Assembly (NCBI GenBank): GCA_025330725.1
Contig: JAIWND010000011.1
Coordinates: forward strand, 960,614 to 1,024,613
DNA length: 64,000 nt
Source of the DNA: Chlamydoabsidia padenii
Taxonomy: Eukaryota; Mucoromycota; Mucoromycetes; Mucorales; Cunninghamellaceae
Reading direction: 5' to 3'
Shown here: positions 1-12,382 of the stretch, one piece after another
Layout of the letters: every line of letters starts with the position of its first letter
How positions within the stretch are numbered: the first letter of the stretch is position 1
Position numbers and translations under genes: made by a program
The notes under the pieces: model-generated
Databases searched by the model: none
Told to the model about the DNA's origin: nothing
What the model saw: only the letters and a program-made list of their open reading frames with translations

Positions 1-1187
1 CCGTTTCACTGTAAAGAAAAAAAAAACATAATTTAGAACCATTGTAAAACGATCAGATTATCGAGAGAAGAAAGTTGTTAGAGGTGATCACTATGGGCAA
101 GGGTAACACGGACAGGAGAATGAAAAAATTGAAGCTTATATGTTGTTGTGAATTATTGTGTTCGTCCATGTCCATCATGATCGACCTTCCTTGAAAAGGA
201 GTGCAAGTGCATAAAAGTGTATGGCGGTGTTTCAATGTCAAAGTACTCCTTTATGCATCCAGACATGGTTTTGATGGCAGATAATTGTGCCGTCCATCCA
301 TATTTTTTATAACTGGGATGGACAGACTGGCTATCTATGTTATCTTATGAAATGGAATAAATATGAACCAGTATGATGTATGAAGTGTGATCAGTTTTAC
401 TGAACTTTCTTTTACTTTCTCTTATTTAGATGCGCCACCACCAACGCCATTTTGCAAGTGCGGTCACGGGTATCCTCAGTAGTTCACTTGAATTTCCCAT
501 TTTGAATGGGTATCAAATTATATAAAGTTCCAAAAAAAAAAAAGTTCCAAAAAAGAAAAAGATCATTTATGCTCCCCTTGATCAAGTAAAGTGGAGAATC
601 CAAGTGAACCACTGCGGACACCCTTACCCCTTGAAGATTACTCTTGCGCTCAGTTATTCCCCAAGGGAGAGCTGCATGAATCGGCGTTTCAATACATGAA
701 TCCCGCCCGCCCACACAAACAGATCGTCATCAAATATTACTTGTTGTAACACTTCCCCTTTCCGCCTTTTTAGATCATGTGCTCAATATTATATGTGAAT
801 GTTTAAAAAAAAGAAAAGAGTTGACTTGTATCATAAGAGAGCTATACAGCAATATAAGAACTGAGCAAATAGGCATGCATGCATTTTGTTCCTACAAGTA
901 CACATGTAAGCATAAAAAAAGGAAAGGGCAAACAGTCATTTGTGAGAGATCAACAGTACACATAGAGCCTAATTTCATCAAGACAACCCTGATAGGCAGG
1001 TGGCAGAACGGGGGCTTTATTTTTTCATTCCTTCACATTCCTGTTCTTCCTCTATACTGTCTCTCCGTACAGTATCATGCATAATTTTTTTTTCCTCCCT
1101 TGACTAAAAAAACAAAAAAAAACAAAAAAAAAAACTATAAAGGAGCAACTTTTTATTTCTAGTTCTACCAAAAATCGTTCAACAAAC
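1..1187. other. Gene-poor stretch
   Basis: I find no supportable gene here. Short frames on both strands lack coding character. The part near 640-715 (ATGAATCGGCGTTTCAA followed by CCCGCCCGCC) resembles 2010-2060, so both may be diverged copies of one dispersed element or of the promoter box described elsewhere. The last 180 bases form the promoter and leader of the next gene and include a long A-rich run just before the start codon. Confidence 0.4.
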
Positions 1188-1765
1188 ATGGTTATGAAAC
1201 TTTCTCTCTTGGTTGTCGCCACCCTGGTTCTTTCCGCCCAAGCACTGGTCAAACGGGATAGTGGCGAAAAACAAATGGAAAAAGCTCTGTTAGATGACAA
1301 GATCAAAAAATGTGTAAATGATGCAGTGGCTCTTGACTCTAAAAAATACACCAACAATGCGGATGCTTATGTAAACTTGGTGTTTGACTGTATGAATATT
1401 GCTGACGCTGAAAAAGCCGCATATGGTGAGTTGATCAACTTGAAAGTATGATTTTTCTCTAATAAACACATTCTCTTTAAAAAAAAAAAACAGGTCAAGC
1501 TAGTACTTTTGTGAACCCAGAGCCAAAGTTAAAGTCTCGAGAAGCTCCTGTTCAATTTGAAAAATTTGGAAAAGCTGGAAGACGTGGAGCACCTAGAGGA
1601 CCTAGAAGATCTGGAAGACGTGGAGGACCTAAAAGATCTGGAAAAAGTAGAGGACCTAGAAGATCTGGAAAAAGTAGAGGACCTAGAAGATCTGGAAGAC
1701 GTGGAAGACCTCCACCTCCACCTCCACCTCCACCTCCAGGATCTCCTGCCCCATCTCGTCCTTAA
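1188..1765 (+). CDS. Small secreted protein with cationic SRGPRRSGK repeats
   Basis: Two exons, 1188-1425 and 1494-1765, joined by a GTGAGT/CAG intron give 169 residues. Residues 1-20 are a typical signal peptide ([19 protein letters not shown]) followed at once by LVKR, a possible Kex2 dibasic site. The middle (about 25-80) is a lysine-rich helical-looking stretch with two cysteines. The C-terminal half is highly basic: tandem 9-residue [13 protein letters not shown] repeats coded by a 27-bp minisatellite, then a (Pro)10 run. A secreted cationic tail suggests binding to cell wall, membrane or nucleic acid, or antimicrobial activity, but I recognise no family. The intron carries AATAAA, and unspliced reading ends after GELINLKV, so a short form without the basic tail is possible. 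An upstream exon cannot be excluded. Confidence 0.7.
1582..1712 (+). repeat. 27-bp coding minisatellite
   Basis: About four to five imperfect 27-bp units built on GGACCTAGAAGATCTGGAA lie inside exon 2 of the secreted protein. They code the basic SRGPRRSGK repeat in the used frame. The next frame reads as leucine/acidic repeats ([13 protein letters not shown]), a by-product of the same units. Copy number is likely to vary between strains. Confidence 0.75.
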
Positions 1766-2218
1766 TTATAAGATGAGACTCTAATCCTTACATTATTTCC
1801 CTTGCAAGAATAACAAAACTCTCTTTTCGATATTACTTTATCTTTAAATACTTTTAATAAATACTCGCATGTTAGTATCACAATAGTAATATTTTCATTG
1901 AGAATTAGGTAAGCCAATTTTTACTCGGTCATAGTATGGGTGTTTGCCATAGAAGGATCAACAAATGCATCATCTGATATTATAATTTTTAAAAGAATCC
2001 CCTATAGCTGAACGCATGAATCGGGTGTTTAAATTGGAATGCCGCCCCACCAAACACACATCATCCCTGCATGAGTAATTTATAGTGTGCAAATAAGCAA
2101 TAAATGTTGCCTTGTATCATCAAGAGCCCGGTGTGTAAATGTCTGCAAAAGGGTAGGGGTAAAGAGAGAGAGAAATAGGGTCGATAGAAAAAGTACATAT
2201 AAGATTCATCATTTAGCC

Positions 2219-2257
<39 letters not shown>

Positions 2258-3286
2258 TATTCATTCTATAGGTTCCTGTGCTGTACTTCATTACATAATG
2301 ACAAGTGATAGGTGATCATCGACACAAGGGTCATTACTATGATATGAAAAAGAAAAAGAAAACTTTGCTCTTTCTCTTCAACATACTACCAAGATCTAAA
2401 GATTTATCCTTGTTTTCACTCTTACTGGTCTGGTGACATTTTCTCAAGCAGCTCTCAGTAAAAAGGTAAAAGGCAAGTTCAATCAAGTAGTGAAAAAATA
2501 GATAAATCTATGAATACGTTATATCTAATGTCAAAAAAAGTACCTGAGATTTATAAAGGCACTGGTACTGAATCCGCTCCCGTTTTTTCAAAAGCTGGTT
2601 TATAGATGTGAATCCGTACTACATGGTGCGAAGACAACCCAACACAAACTTTTATTAATATCAATTATTGTACAGTAACAGGATAGATTTGTAATAGCAG
2701 AAGATAATTGAATAAAACCATCGTTTTCATTTATTTTATTTCTGATCCCAATTTAGTCACTACAAAATCCTATTTTTTGATCCAACGTAAATCATGTCAA
2801 TTTTACACCCCGACCACTTTCACCTTGCATATTTCCTCCTTTGACGTTTAGACCAACACTGAACCCCACATCATCATCTTCATCATCGTCAACACTCCTT
2901 TAATACATAACAGCTATTTGTCGCACAAATTGAAGTGGTATAGTGATTCCTACGTTTATTAGTGTTATAAGAACAAGTGCTCAAATCAAACAACCAATAA
3001 AGAACATACAAGGGTGTAAGTACAAGGCATATAAATGTACTGTATAGAAGGAATTGACTGGAACATTTTCATATGGATTAGCTTTTTGATGGATCAGTAT
3101 GAAGAGAGTATACCGAAGGAGAGGAGTTTGATAATAAGCCTAATGTAAATTCAAGAAGCACCATTCGGAAGCATCGAACGTGTGAACAGCTACACTCTTT
3201 AGTGATATCAGGGATTTATAAGGAGTTGATGCTCCGATTATATATTGTTTTGCGGTTGTTTCTTTTATCTTTACCATTTGTATACA
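1766..3286. other. Intergenic DNA with TG microsatellite
   Basis: No gene is supported over about 1.5 kb. A perfect (TG)18 run lies at 2221-2256. The stretch is AT-rich with frequent stops in all frames. A polyadenylation-like AATAAA near 1855 probably belongs to the secreted-protein gene. Confidence 0.5.
2221..2256. repeat. (TG)18 microsatellite
   Basis: Uninterrupted TG dinucleotide run in intergenic DNA. Confidence 0.95.
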
Positions 3287-3576
3287 ATGATTGATCCTCT
3301 TTCATCTTTTGGACTATACGCTTTGTTTGGCTCTACCTTGGTTGGTGACATATCTACTTTATCAAATCCCTTGGTGGTGATACTTGTTTTGCTCGTTCTG
3401 GATATGAAAGAGCATGTGTATGGTTCCTTTGTTGCCCAAGAACCTTTTAGGGCCATGCATTACCGCTATGATCCCACGGTGGTGCTAGCCAACGACAGTG
3501 AACAATTAAAAGGTAAGAAAACAGTATACCACATGTCCTCCAATATATATATATATATATATTCCTTGTAGTCTGA
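3287..3576 (+). CDS. Doubtful small membrane-like ORF
   Basis: An ORF from ATG 3287 to a canonical donor (G|GTAAGA at 3513) would, after a 59-nt intron ending TTGTAG, stop two bases into the next exon, giving about 76 residues. It contains one hydrophobic stretch (NPLVVILVLLVLDM) and no motif I recognise. The splice signals are convincing, but the short second exon and lack of family likeness leave it open whether this is a gene, the end of one with unseen upstream exons, or chance. Confidence 0.25.
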
Positions 3577-3731
3577 CCAAGACAATCATTCATTATTTAT
3601 ACTGTCACTTCTATTGAATGATGACAAGTTATATTGTTGTTGTTTAATTGATTTGTTTATTAGGAAGCAGCGGTGTTTAAACATTTAGCATAAAAATAGA
3701 GTGTGCATACAATAAAAGAGGGGATCTATAT

Positions 3732-4541
3732 CTAATCACTATCACTATCATCATAAGCTGCCAATAAAGAGGTTATTCCAACAGGTAGTTTCTTTGTACT
3801 TTCCGGTGTAGAATTGGTCTTGTTTTGTGATGATGTATCGGCCCTTGGTGTAGAATCGGTCTTGGTTTGTGATGATGATGTATTGCCCTTGTTTGTTGAT
3901 GATGTGTTCTTCTTGGGTGATATTTGTTCAGGCTCAACCATTTCATCCGACGCCCGTTTCTTCTTTTTTAAAACAACAATGCCACCAAATAAACCCTTTT
4001 TCGGTTTGGCCACCGGTTTGGCCCCAGTTGTCGTAATAGTAGTAGTAGGGGTGGTGGTAGTCAATTCAGTCCCAGCGACCCGTGCTTCTTCCACCGCTCT
4101 TTACAAAAAACCAGTTAGTTTTTCCTAGTCATCTCCCTCCACCTTTCCCTTCTTTTACCTTCTGTATTCTTCCAGTTCCATTTTTTCTTTGAGTTTAAGG
4201 TCTTGATCCAATTGTTGTTGTGTGTCAGATAAAGATTTATAATAAGCAGCTTCATCTGGGTCAATACGTTTGACAAGATTACTGAATCGCGTCGCTTCAC
4301 GGAATTCTTCTTCTTTCTTGTTCTTTTGTTCCTGGAGTCGTTCATATAATGTGCGAGGGTCGTATTCTACTTGTTGAGTGGTGGCGGTATCTTCATTATT
4401 ATTGTCTGGAACAAGGAAAATGGGTTAGTGTTCAGACAAAAAGAGCCCACTTTTTGTTGTTGGTCTCTTACCTTGTTTGTCAATGACTTGTTCTTGATTG
4501 TTATCGATAACCGAATGGGAGACAAAACTTTTATAGGACAT
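3732..4541 (-). CDS. PSME3IP1: FAM192A/PSME3IP1 (NIP30, Fyv6-like) N-terminal domain protein
   Basis: Three exons on the minus strand (4541-4472, 4405-4159, 4098-3732) give 227 residues. Residues 4-90 match the NIP30/FAM192A N-terminal domain: FVSHSVID at the start, then the hallmark YDPRTLYERLQEQKNKKEEE, then a charged helix ending QDLKLKEKMELEEYR. The rest is Thr/Ser/Lys-rich and low in complexity, with a basic KKKKR patch, ending in the acidic tail AAYDDSDSD typical of the family. In animals the protein binds the proteasome activator PA28gamma; the yeast relative Fyv6 works in the second step of splicing, so a nuclear splicing-related role is inferred. It is head-to-head with the RBM26-type gene, 173 bp between start codons, suggesting a shared promoter. 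Confidence 0.85.
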
Positions 4542-4714
4542 TGGAGAGAGAAAAAGTAAAAGAAGGATAAAAGAAAAAAAAGATTTATGCCAGTGATTTT
4601 ACGAGTCGGGGATGACTGCTGTTTTGAATAAAATTTGCGGGTGTTCTTTTTTTTTTTTTTTTTTTTTCTTCATTGTCGCTTTGTCTTATTTTGACCTTTT
4701 TATACATTTACAAC

Positions 4715-7082
4715 ATGGATCCTAAACTGAAAGACTTTGTAAAAGACCAGGTTACCACTTAGTAAGTAATTTTTACCTTGAAGGAAACTTAGACCACTTT
4801 GACTAACTATGTTTTTGCTTTTGTTTTTGTTTTTTTCATATAGTTGTGATGATGCTGATCCAGAAATATTAAGCAACTATGTACTCGCCCTTGTCAACAA
4901 TGACACTAAACCAACTGCAGAAATCAAATCTTCTCTCCACGAACAATTACAGGAATTCTTTGAAAACGGTATGTCAGGCAAGAACAACTTTTATTGTTTC
5001 TTTTTTTTTTACCTGTTTCTCACTACTCTACTTGTGAAATAGAAACCACTGGCTTTATTGATAGACTCTACCAGTTCATGGACGACCTGAACACCAAAGG
5101 CAAACAACCTTCCTCAACACTGCCTGCCACCGCCAACCATTTTAAGGATGACGACGAAGACGACGAAGAAGATGGTGATCGTAGTTTTAAACATAGACGA
5201 CCTCGGTATGAACAAGATGATACAGCTGAAGACAATCACAAGCGACGTTTATCTGACGATCCAGAAGACGATGGTGGTCACAACAAATTTAGACGAACGA
5301 ATCGACCTCATCGTGATGATCCTAAAGCCAATGATATTCCTAGTGGGCCAGCAGCAGCAGCAGCACGAAAAGGATACCAACCAGCACAGCAACAAAATAG
5401 AAATGGCCGTAATCGACCCTCGAAACCAATGTGTAGGGATTATAATGGTAAGTTGTATATAAAGGAAAAAAAACAAACATGTATGATGCTGATATTTGTA
5501 TATTATTTTTAGAAAAAGGATACTGTGTACGTGGTGACCTTTGTCCTTATGAACACGGGAAGGATACTATTGTTTATGATGAAGCCAATGTCCCATTCAA
5601 CAACTCTGCGAATCCAATGATGCCAATGATGCCACCACCACCATTCTTCGATATGCCTAATATATTTGGTAAGCGATTATTTATTCGGAGGGGATTGGGT
5701 AATGTCACTAACGATTGTCGAATTTTAATTTTAATAGGTAAAGATGCTTTCACTCCAGAAAACATGGCGATGATGCAAAGTATGATGGCGGCCTTACCTC
5801 CCATGCCTAATCCTGAAGAAGTATTCAACAACATGATGCCACCTCAATTCAATCGTGGTGGTGGTCCTATACGTAGAGGTCGTGGTACTGGTATCCGTGG
5901 CCGTGGCGGACCCCGTGGTGGTCGTGGTGGCAATTATGGTGATCGGTACAATAACCGACCACGTCAACAACAACAACAACAATCAAACACTTTGGTCATC
6001 GATAACATCCCTCCTGAACATTGTCAAATGACCACTATCAACGACTATTTCAAAAAATTCGGCTCCATCACCAACATTAGTCTCCAACCTCAAAAAGCAT
6101 TTGTCCAATTCAGCACACATGAAGAAGCTGAAGCCGCACATCAATCTCCTGATGCTATTTTTGATAACCGGTTTGTCAAGGTGTACTGGCATAAAGAAGG
6201 TGATCATCATGAAGGGGATATCAAGCAGGAAAGAACGTGGACGGCTGATCGGCCGGCAACAACAAATGTCAACAACAACAACACCAACGAACCTGATCCT
6301 GCTCAAGTGGCAGCCAAGGCTGCTGAACTACAAAAACTAAAGGAGGAGAAACTCAAGAAACGACAAGAACAAATGCAGGGTTTATTGGAATTACAGAAAC
6401 AAAAGGAACAATTATTGCAACGACAAATTGGTCAACAAAAGCAACTGTTGGCTAAACTCTCTGACAAGTCTCTCACTCTTGCTCAAAAGGAAGAATTGCT
6501 AAAGTCTCTCAAGAAAATTGCCGCCGATATTGATCAATCGAACAAACCCGTCATCCAGCCTGAAAACAACAACAACAACAATAATAATGACTCGACGGAT
6601 TACTTGAAAGAAAAACTCGCAAAATTAAAAGCAGAAGTAAGTTGTACACATGTATACCCTCATTGGATGGCAACCTGACCCTTTTGTATTTATATAGGCG
6701 GCATCTTTAGGTATCTCTCCTGATTCTGTCAACCAACCGGGTGGATATTATAATCGCTGGCAACCTAGAGGGAACATGAAACGTAGTCTGGACAACCGTC
6801 CTACCAAGGTGATGATCAAGGATATACCTCAAGAAAGCAATGAAGATGATGTGAAAAAGTATTTTGAACAATTTGGTCGTGTGGTGTCTTTTGAAAATGC
6901 TCAAGATGGTGGTGTCATTGCTCATTATTCACAACGATTTGAAGCTGAAAAGGTAATTATATCTCATCACATCTCCCCTTCTTGATACTCACTTATATTC
7001 GACATAGGCAATGGCGCTTGGTCCAAACTATCCAACTGGGAAATTGGCATTATCATGGTATACCGACAACACTAGTGTTTAG
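4715..7082 (+). CDS. RBM26: RBM26/RBM27-type RNA-binding protein (PWI-like, CCCH, RRMs)
   Basis: Seven exons (4715-4761, 4844-4968, 5043-5447, 5513-5668, 5738-6636, 6698-6952, 7008-7082) give 653 residues. The N terminus is a PWI-like domain (CDDADPEILSNYVLALV, then ETTGFIDRLYQFM). A charged D/E/R/H-rich linker precedes one CCCH zinc finger (CRDYNEKGYCVRGDLCPYEHG). Then come a Met/Pro-rich segment, an RGG-rich patch near the middle, an RRM (TLVIDNIPPEHC), a long Lys/Gln coiled coil with EKLKKRQEQMQ, and a C-terminal RRM (KVMIKDIPQESNEDDVKKYF). This order is that of metazoan RBM26/27, linked to nuclear RNA surveillance (PAXT) and poly(A) RNA. The exon-intron junctions split the finger and both RRMs cleanly. 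The start is the only ATG that keeps the PWI-like domain open. Confidence 0.9.
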
Positions 7083-7233
7083 TTATCTTTTGTTTATTTG
7101 TACATATATATCATAATAAAAAACCCTTGTCAACTATTGACAACCTCTATTTGATCTAATCTGTCATGTTGCCTGGAAGAAGTGTACCCCTAGTGGCTTG
7201 CGTACAACCAACCGACTATAATCAGGGAATTGA

Positions 7234-7245
7234 CGGGGTTTAAAA
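7234..7245. promoter_or_regulatory. CGGGATTTGAAT-like box upstream of SIN3
   Basis: CGGGGTTTAAAA lies about 90 bases before the SIN3 start codon. It is one of a set of closely similar boxes upstream of several genes in the window (see findings). Function unknown. Confidence 0.4.
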
Positions 7246-7333
7246 AAGTGTCGATATGGGTTTTTTTTTTCCATTTTGTCTTTTTGTTCTTCTTCTTTTT
7301 CTTTTTTTCTTCATTCCAACAAACCGTCTACTA

Positions 7334-10300
7334 ATGTCTTCACCGTTAAAACAATCCAATAATATACGGTAAGTCAATATTGATACCACTAAAGTATTAT
7401 AAACCTGTGACTATATATCATTCTAACGACGTGTCATTTTGGTAAATACTAGTCCACCAACTGGTGAAGCATTCCCGTCTCAAACTTCACCACCATTGAA
7501 ACCACCGTCCTCCACAGTCTCTCCTTTCTCTCATCATCTGCCACCACCTTTACCTTCCAGTAATGCACCGTCTCTCTCTCTGCCACCACCAAGAAGTTAC
7601 GGTCCTATGCGATCCAGCAACACGTATGGGACTCCACTTCCTCCACCAAGCTCATTTACCGAACATGCTGTCTCTTCAAAACCTATTTTGCCTCCCTTAC
7701 CTTCACGTACACCTTTTGACGATCGGCATCATTCTTCAATGGGGCTGCCACCACAACGACAGGAACACCACCACAATAGGACACCACCACCACAGCAACA
7801 ACAACAACAACACCACCAACAACAACAACAACACCAACCACCACCACCACCACCACAGCAACAACAGCAGCAGCAACAACAACAACAACAACAGCGAATT
7901 GAATCACCACCTCCGGAAGCTTCTAATGGGGGTTATCGACCACTTAATGTACGGGACGCTTTGACTTATCTCGACCAAGTCAAAGTACGATTCTCAGACC
8001 AACCTGATGTCTATAATCGTTTCTTGGACATTATGAAGGATTTTAAAAGTCAGGCGTAAGTTGACAATCTCTCATATGACTCTTATTCTAATGCTTTTAC
8101 TTTATGTATATATATATATTAGGATCGATACGCCAGGTGTGATTGAACGTGTGTCCACTTTATTTAAAGGCCATCCTACACTGATATCGGGATTTAATAC
8201 ATTTTTACCACCTGGTTATCGAATTGAATGCTCTACTGATCCTCTTGAACCTGACCTGATCAGAGTCACTACACCAAATGGCACCATTTTAACAACCGGG
8301 GGTAGACTTGGCTCTTTGGTGGAAAACGACACTTCTTCGTCAATGTTATCACCTCATTATTACCAACAACCTTATGGAATGCCTCAACACCATTATACGG
8401 GGAACCAATACGGTCTGTCTCGACCTCCTCCATCACCTCAACATGGGAAAAGGTCTCCTGTGGAATTCAATCATGCTATTAACTATGTGAACAAAATCAA
8501 GGTAAACCCTCAAATGGAAACCCCCCCCCCACTTTTTTATTTTTTACTCATTCACCTTTTATATATATATATATATATAGAATCGATATGCAGATGAACC
8601 TGATATTTACAAGCAATTCCTGGAAATCTTACAAACCTATCAAAAAGATCAAAAGCCAATTCAAGAAGTCTATGCGCATGTTCAATACTTATTTAATGGT
8701 GCTCCTGATCTATTGTCTGAATTCAAACAATTCTTACCTGATATCACTGGTCAACCTGCAAGTGTATTGTTTGGTGATGAACAAGGTGCCTTTTTCAGCG
8801 AAAGTGATCCCGTGGGCAAACGTGGTGGACTTACTCCGAAAAAGAAACGTGGGCCTGTGCCTCTTGGTGCTACAGGAAAAGTAAGTTGTCTTTCTCTTCA
8901 TAAACCCCCCCCCCCAAAAAAAAAAAAACTAACTTTATATTTTATTTATAGCGATCGAAATTGTATCATAAACATGATGATTTGGATGCTCTCCGGGCTG
9001 ATCCCTATGCCTTCCCTGCCTCACCTTTTGATCCTGTCAACCCTGCGGTCTCTGCTGAAGAAGTCGATTTGTTTGATCGGATTCGAAAATATATTGGCAA
9101 CAAACCCTCCTATGAAGAATTCCTAAAGACGCTTAATCTTTATACTCTACAAATTTTGGATTTGGATATACTGATGGAACAAGTGGAGGTGTTTATTGGT
9201 GGCAATAAGGATCTGTTTGAATGGTTTAAGGCTGTCTTAGGTTATGAATCGAAACAACATCCGATTTCACGTCCTGCACGAACGCTTGCCAAACCTGATT
9301 TGATGCATTGTGCTACCGTACCTGACAGTCCAAGTTATCGTCTGGCTCCTGTGGATGTAAGTAATAAATGGACAAAGAAAAAAAATATACTTGAACTAAT
9401 CTCTCTCTGTAGTGGCAAAATCAACCTTGCTCGGGTAGAGACCAGCTGGCCTGGGAAGTCCTCAACGATGTCTATGTATCTCACCCTATTTGGGCAAGTG
9501 AAGACGATGGATTCGTGGCCTCAAAGAAAAGTCAATACGAAGAAGCTATGCATAGGTGTGAAGAAGAAAGGTAAGCAAAAAAAAAAAAAAAAGTTGATGG
9601 GGCCATATGCTCACTCTTTCCTTTTATGCAGGTACGATTACAACATGAATATCGAAGCGAACCTCAACACTATTGCTCTCTTGGAGCCTATCGCTAAGAA
9701 ACTGGAAACAATGACATTGGAAGAAAAAGCAGCTTATCGACTTTACCCTGGTCTTGGTGGTGAATCTGTCACGATCTATGAACGCATCATCAAAAAAGTG
9801 TACGACAAGGAACGGGGTATTGAAATCATCGAATTACTTTACAACAACCCCGCTCAAGTGGTGCCTATTCTCCTCAAACGACTTAAGCAAAAGGATGAAG
9901 AATGGAAGAAGGCACAGGTAAATGAAAATATAATTTTGCATTAGGTTAAAGACGATATACTAACAAAATTTATATATATATATAGCGTGATTGGAACAAG
10001 ATCTGGCGTGAATTGGATGCCAAGAACTACTACCGGTCGTTGGATTACCAAGGTATCACATTCAAGGGCAACGATCGAAAGGCAATGGCGGTCAAGGCGA
10101 TGGTCAGCGAAATCGAATCGCTCTTCAAATCCAAGAAACTCAAGCAACCCCAAAAGAACGTACCCACCAAAGCCAAGTACCAATTCATGTACGAATTCCC
10201 CGACAAGGATGTATTCAAGGACACGACTCGGGTGGTTTATTCTTATATCGATCGACAAGCTGGATTCAACAATCATGATCGGGAAAAGGTCCGTACGTTT

Positions 10301-11867
10301 ATTCGATCCTTCCTCCCCCTTTGTTTCAACGTGGACAACGTCGAACCTGAAGGATCAGCGAATACTCACTATTCGGATGACGATGACGACATGATGGACG
10401 ATGAGGATGAAGATGCTCGATCGACCATTACCGAGGACTCTGAATCCGACGCCACACGGTCGCCTAGCAGTAACACGAAACGATCGACATCACCCGCACG
10501 ACGTACTAGACGAGGACGGAACCAAGAGGATGATCATACGATGGATTTATTAAGGGATGTATTGACTAAAAACAAGGTGGATGACATGGGACCAGTCAAC
10601 AAGGCACGTCAATCGACGAATGATGATGATGATAATGTCAAGACTGAATTAACACCTCCTGTGGATCAACAAGTAGTCCCGCCTGAGGAACCTACTCTTT
10701 CTGAAAAACTCTTGGCTGCTGCTGCTATGGCCACCGCCCCAGAACTTGGAAAACGGCATATCTATAGCTTCTTTTGCAACACCACCTTTTATGCCTTCTT
10801 CAGACTGTTTGAAGTAAGTGGTCGTATTAAAATGACAATATCATCTAACCTCTCTCTCTCTTAGATGATATATGGTCGTCTTTTGAAACTAAAGACATTG
10901 AACAAAGTATATGTGGAGGATCCTCGTTATGGAAAGAAGACAAATGAAACCGCCTTACAACTTGGACTTTATAGTACCAAATTTGATGGTAAGTAAATAA
11001 AAAACGGACTTTGTGGACTAGAACTTACTCTTCTTCTTCTTCCTTTTAGATATTGATATTTCTAATGGCTACTATCAAGCAGTACTGGGTATTATTGATC
11101 GATTCTTTGATGGTGAAATTGAACCTCAGCTTTTTGAAGAAAGCATCCGTTACTTCTTTGTCACCGATGCCTATCTTCTCTTCACAATCGACAAGCTGGT
11201 ACATACCTTTGTGAAACAGGTAAAGAAGAAGAAAAAGGGGTAGGGTGCTTTTTATTCCACTAACATGTTGTTGTTTTTAGATTCAAGCGGTAACAGTGGA
11301 TACTGACTCGGTTGAACTGGTACGACTCTTCCGGAGTGATCAAGAACTTGATGTGACTTCTCGACGTATTCTCTCTATCTATCGATCAAGGGCGGAAGAA
11401 ATTGTGGGATCTGAGGAAAATCTATACAAGATTAACTTTGTAAGTGTATACACACACACACACACACTATACCTTGTACTCACTTTTTATGTTTAGAATA
11501 AGAAAACCAATGTGATGACAATACAATTACTGGATAATGAAGATTATATGTTGGAACCAACGAAACAAGATAAGTACGAAGATTATATTATCAGTTATAT
11601 GGATTGGATAAAGTCAACAGAAGATATTGATCCTTCTTCATTACGACCCTCCTATTTGAAAAGGTATAGAAGAAGAAGAAAGGTCGGGGATCTTGTCTGA
11701 TACTCATTGATTACCTCTATAGGAACCTGCGGATTGAAAATGAAAACTTGGATGAACTTTATGTGAATTGTCAATTACAATATAAAATTGATCAAGATAC
11801 CTACCGTATGTACTATATTGATGGATCGGAAGATGTATTTATCCGCCCTGGCCAAACTGACCCCTAG
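7334..11867 (+). CDS. SIN3: Sin3 transcriptional corepressor scaffold
   Basis: Thirteen exons (7334-7368, 7453-8055, 8123-8501, 8581-8880, 8952-9356, 9413-9570, 9632-9917, 9986-10813, 10865-10988, 11050-11219, 11281-11439, 11497-11663, 11723-11867) give 1252 residues. After a Pro/Gln/His-rich N terminus come PAH1 ([19 protein letters not shown]), PAH2 ([17 protein letters not shown]) and PAH3 ([18 protein letters not shown]). The histone-deacetylase interaction domain follows ([27 protein letters not shown]-like region, YRSLDYQGI). An acidic D/E-rich linker leads to the conserved C-terminal Sin3 region ([16 protein letters not shown] onward). The protein scaffolds the Rpd3-type deacetylase complex in the nucleus. 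It is shorter than yeast Sin3 (about 1.5 kb of residues) but complete in domain order. Introns are 50-85 nt. Confidence 0.93.
7797..7895 (+). repeat. CAA/CAC/CAG trinucleotide tract coding poly-Gln/His/Pro
   Basis: Within SIN3 exon 2 an impure CAA/CAC/CAG run codes Gln, His and Pro blocks between the N terminus and PAH1. Antisense and shifted frames give long but spurious ORFs here. Confidence 0.85.
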
Positions 11868-12300
11868 ATAGCTTACTCACTTACTTTTTTTTTTTTTTTG
11901 ATTTACATATTACTTACTCTACTCAATAAAGTCTTTACATTTATTCATTCCCCTCTACTTTTATATTATTGGTTGTATTTTTTATAATGGTATTAAAATG
12001 CATGATGATATTGTCTTTTTTTATATTGGTGATTACTTTGAATACCTTGAGGGAAATCGGACTTTAAATATCAACACTTTGCATGAATGTCGGTGTTTGC
12101 ACTTTCCAGACCCTAAAAGGAAAGTCATTCGATAGAATTGACCTATCTCTCATTACCTATATCATGAGCCAATAGACATTTCTTTTTTCTTTTTATTTGA
12201 ACAAAATGGTAATGTGGATTAAACAAAAGCATTTGGTAGGAGCTAGGTTGCCTTTTTCTCAATTATCCAATCACCTTGTATTATTTTCAAATCCAGAGAA
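11868..12300. other. Intergenic stretch between SIN3 and eS6
   Basis: Contains AATAAA near 11926, a likely 3' end signal for SIN3, and AT-rich DNA with no gene I can support. Confidence 0.5.
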
Positions 12301-12312
12301 CGGGATGTGAAT
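12301..12312. promoter_or_regulatory. CGGGATTTGAAT-like box upstream of eS6
   Basis: CGGGATGTGAAT, one base from the commonest form, lies 70 bases before the eS6 start codon. Confidence 0.4.
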
Positions 12313-12382
12313 GTTGGAGGGGCCCAAAAACAAACCCAAACTTTGAAAACCATTCATCTGCCTCTTTTTTCACTGCAGCAAT

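Noticed and set aside
1557..1784. Acidic [15 protein letters not shown] frame
   Set aside because: It is the shifted frame of the 27-bp minisatellite; the spliced basic frame continues the signal-peptide exon.
7683..7910. Val/Ala-rich antisense ORF in SIN3
   Set aside because: Complement of the CAA/CAC/CAG tract; no start context or family likeness. The antisense frames at 49110-49518 in DHH1 are the same kind of artefact.
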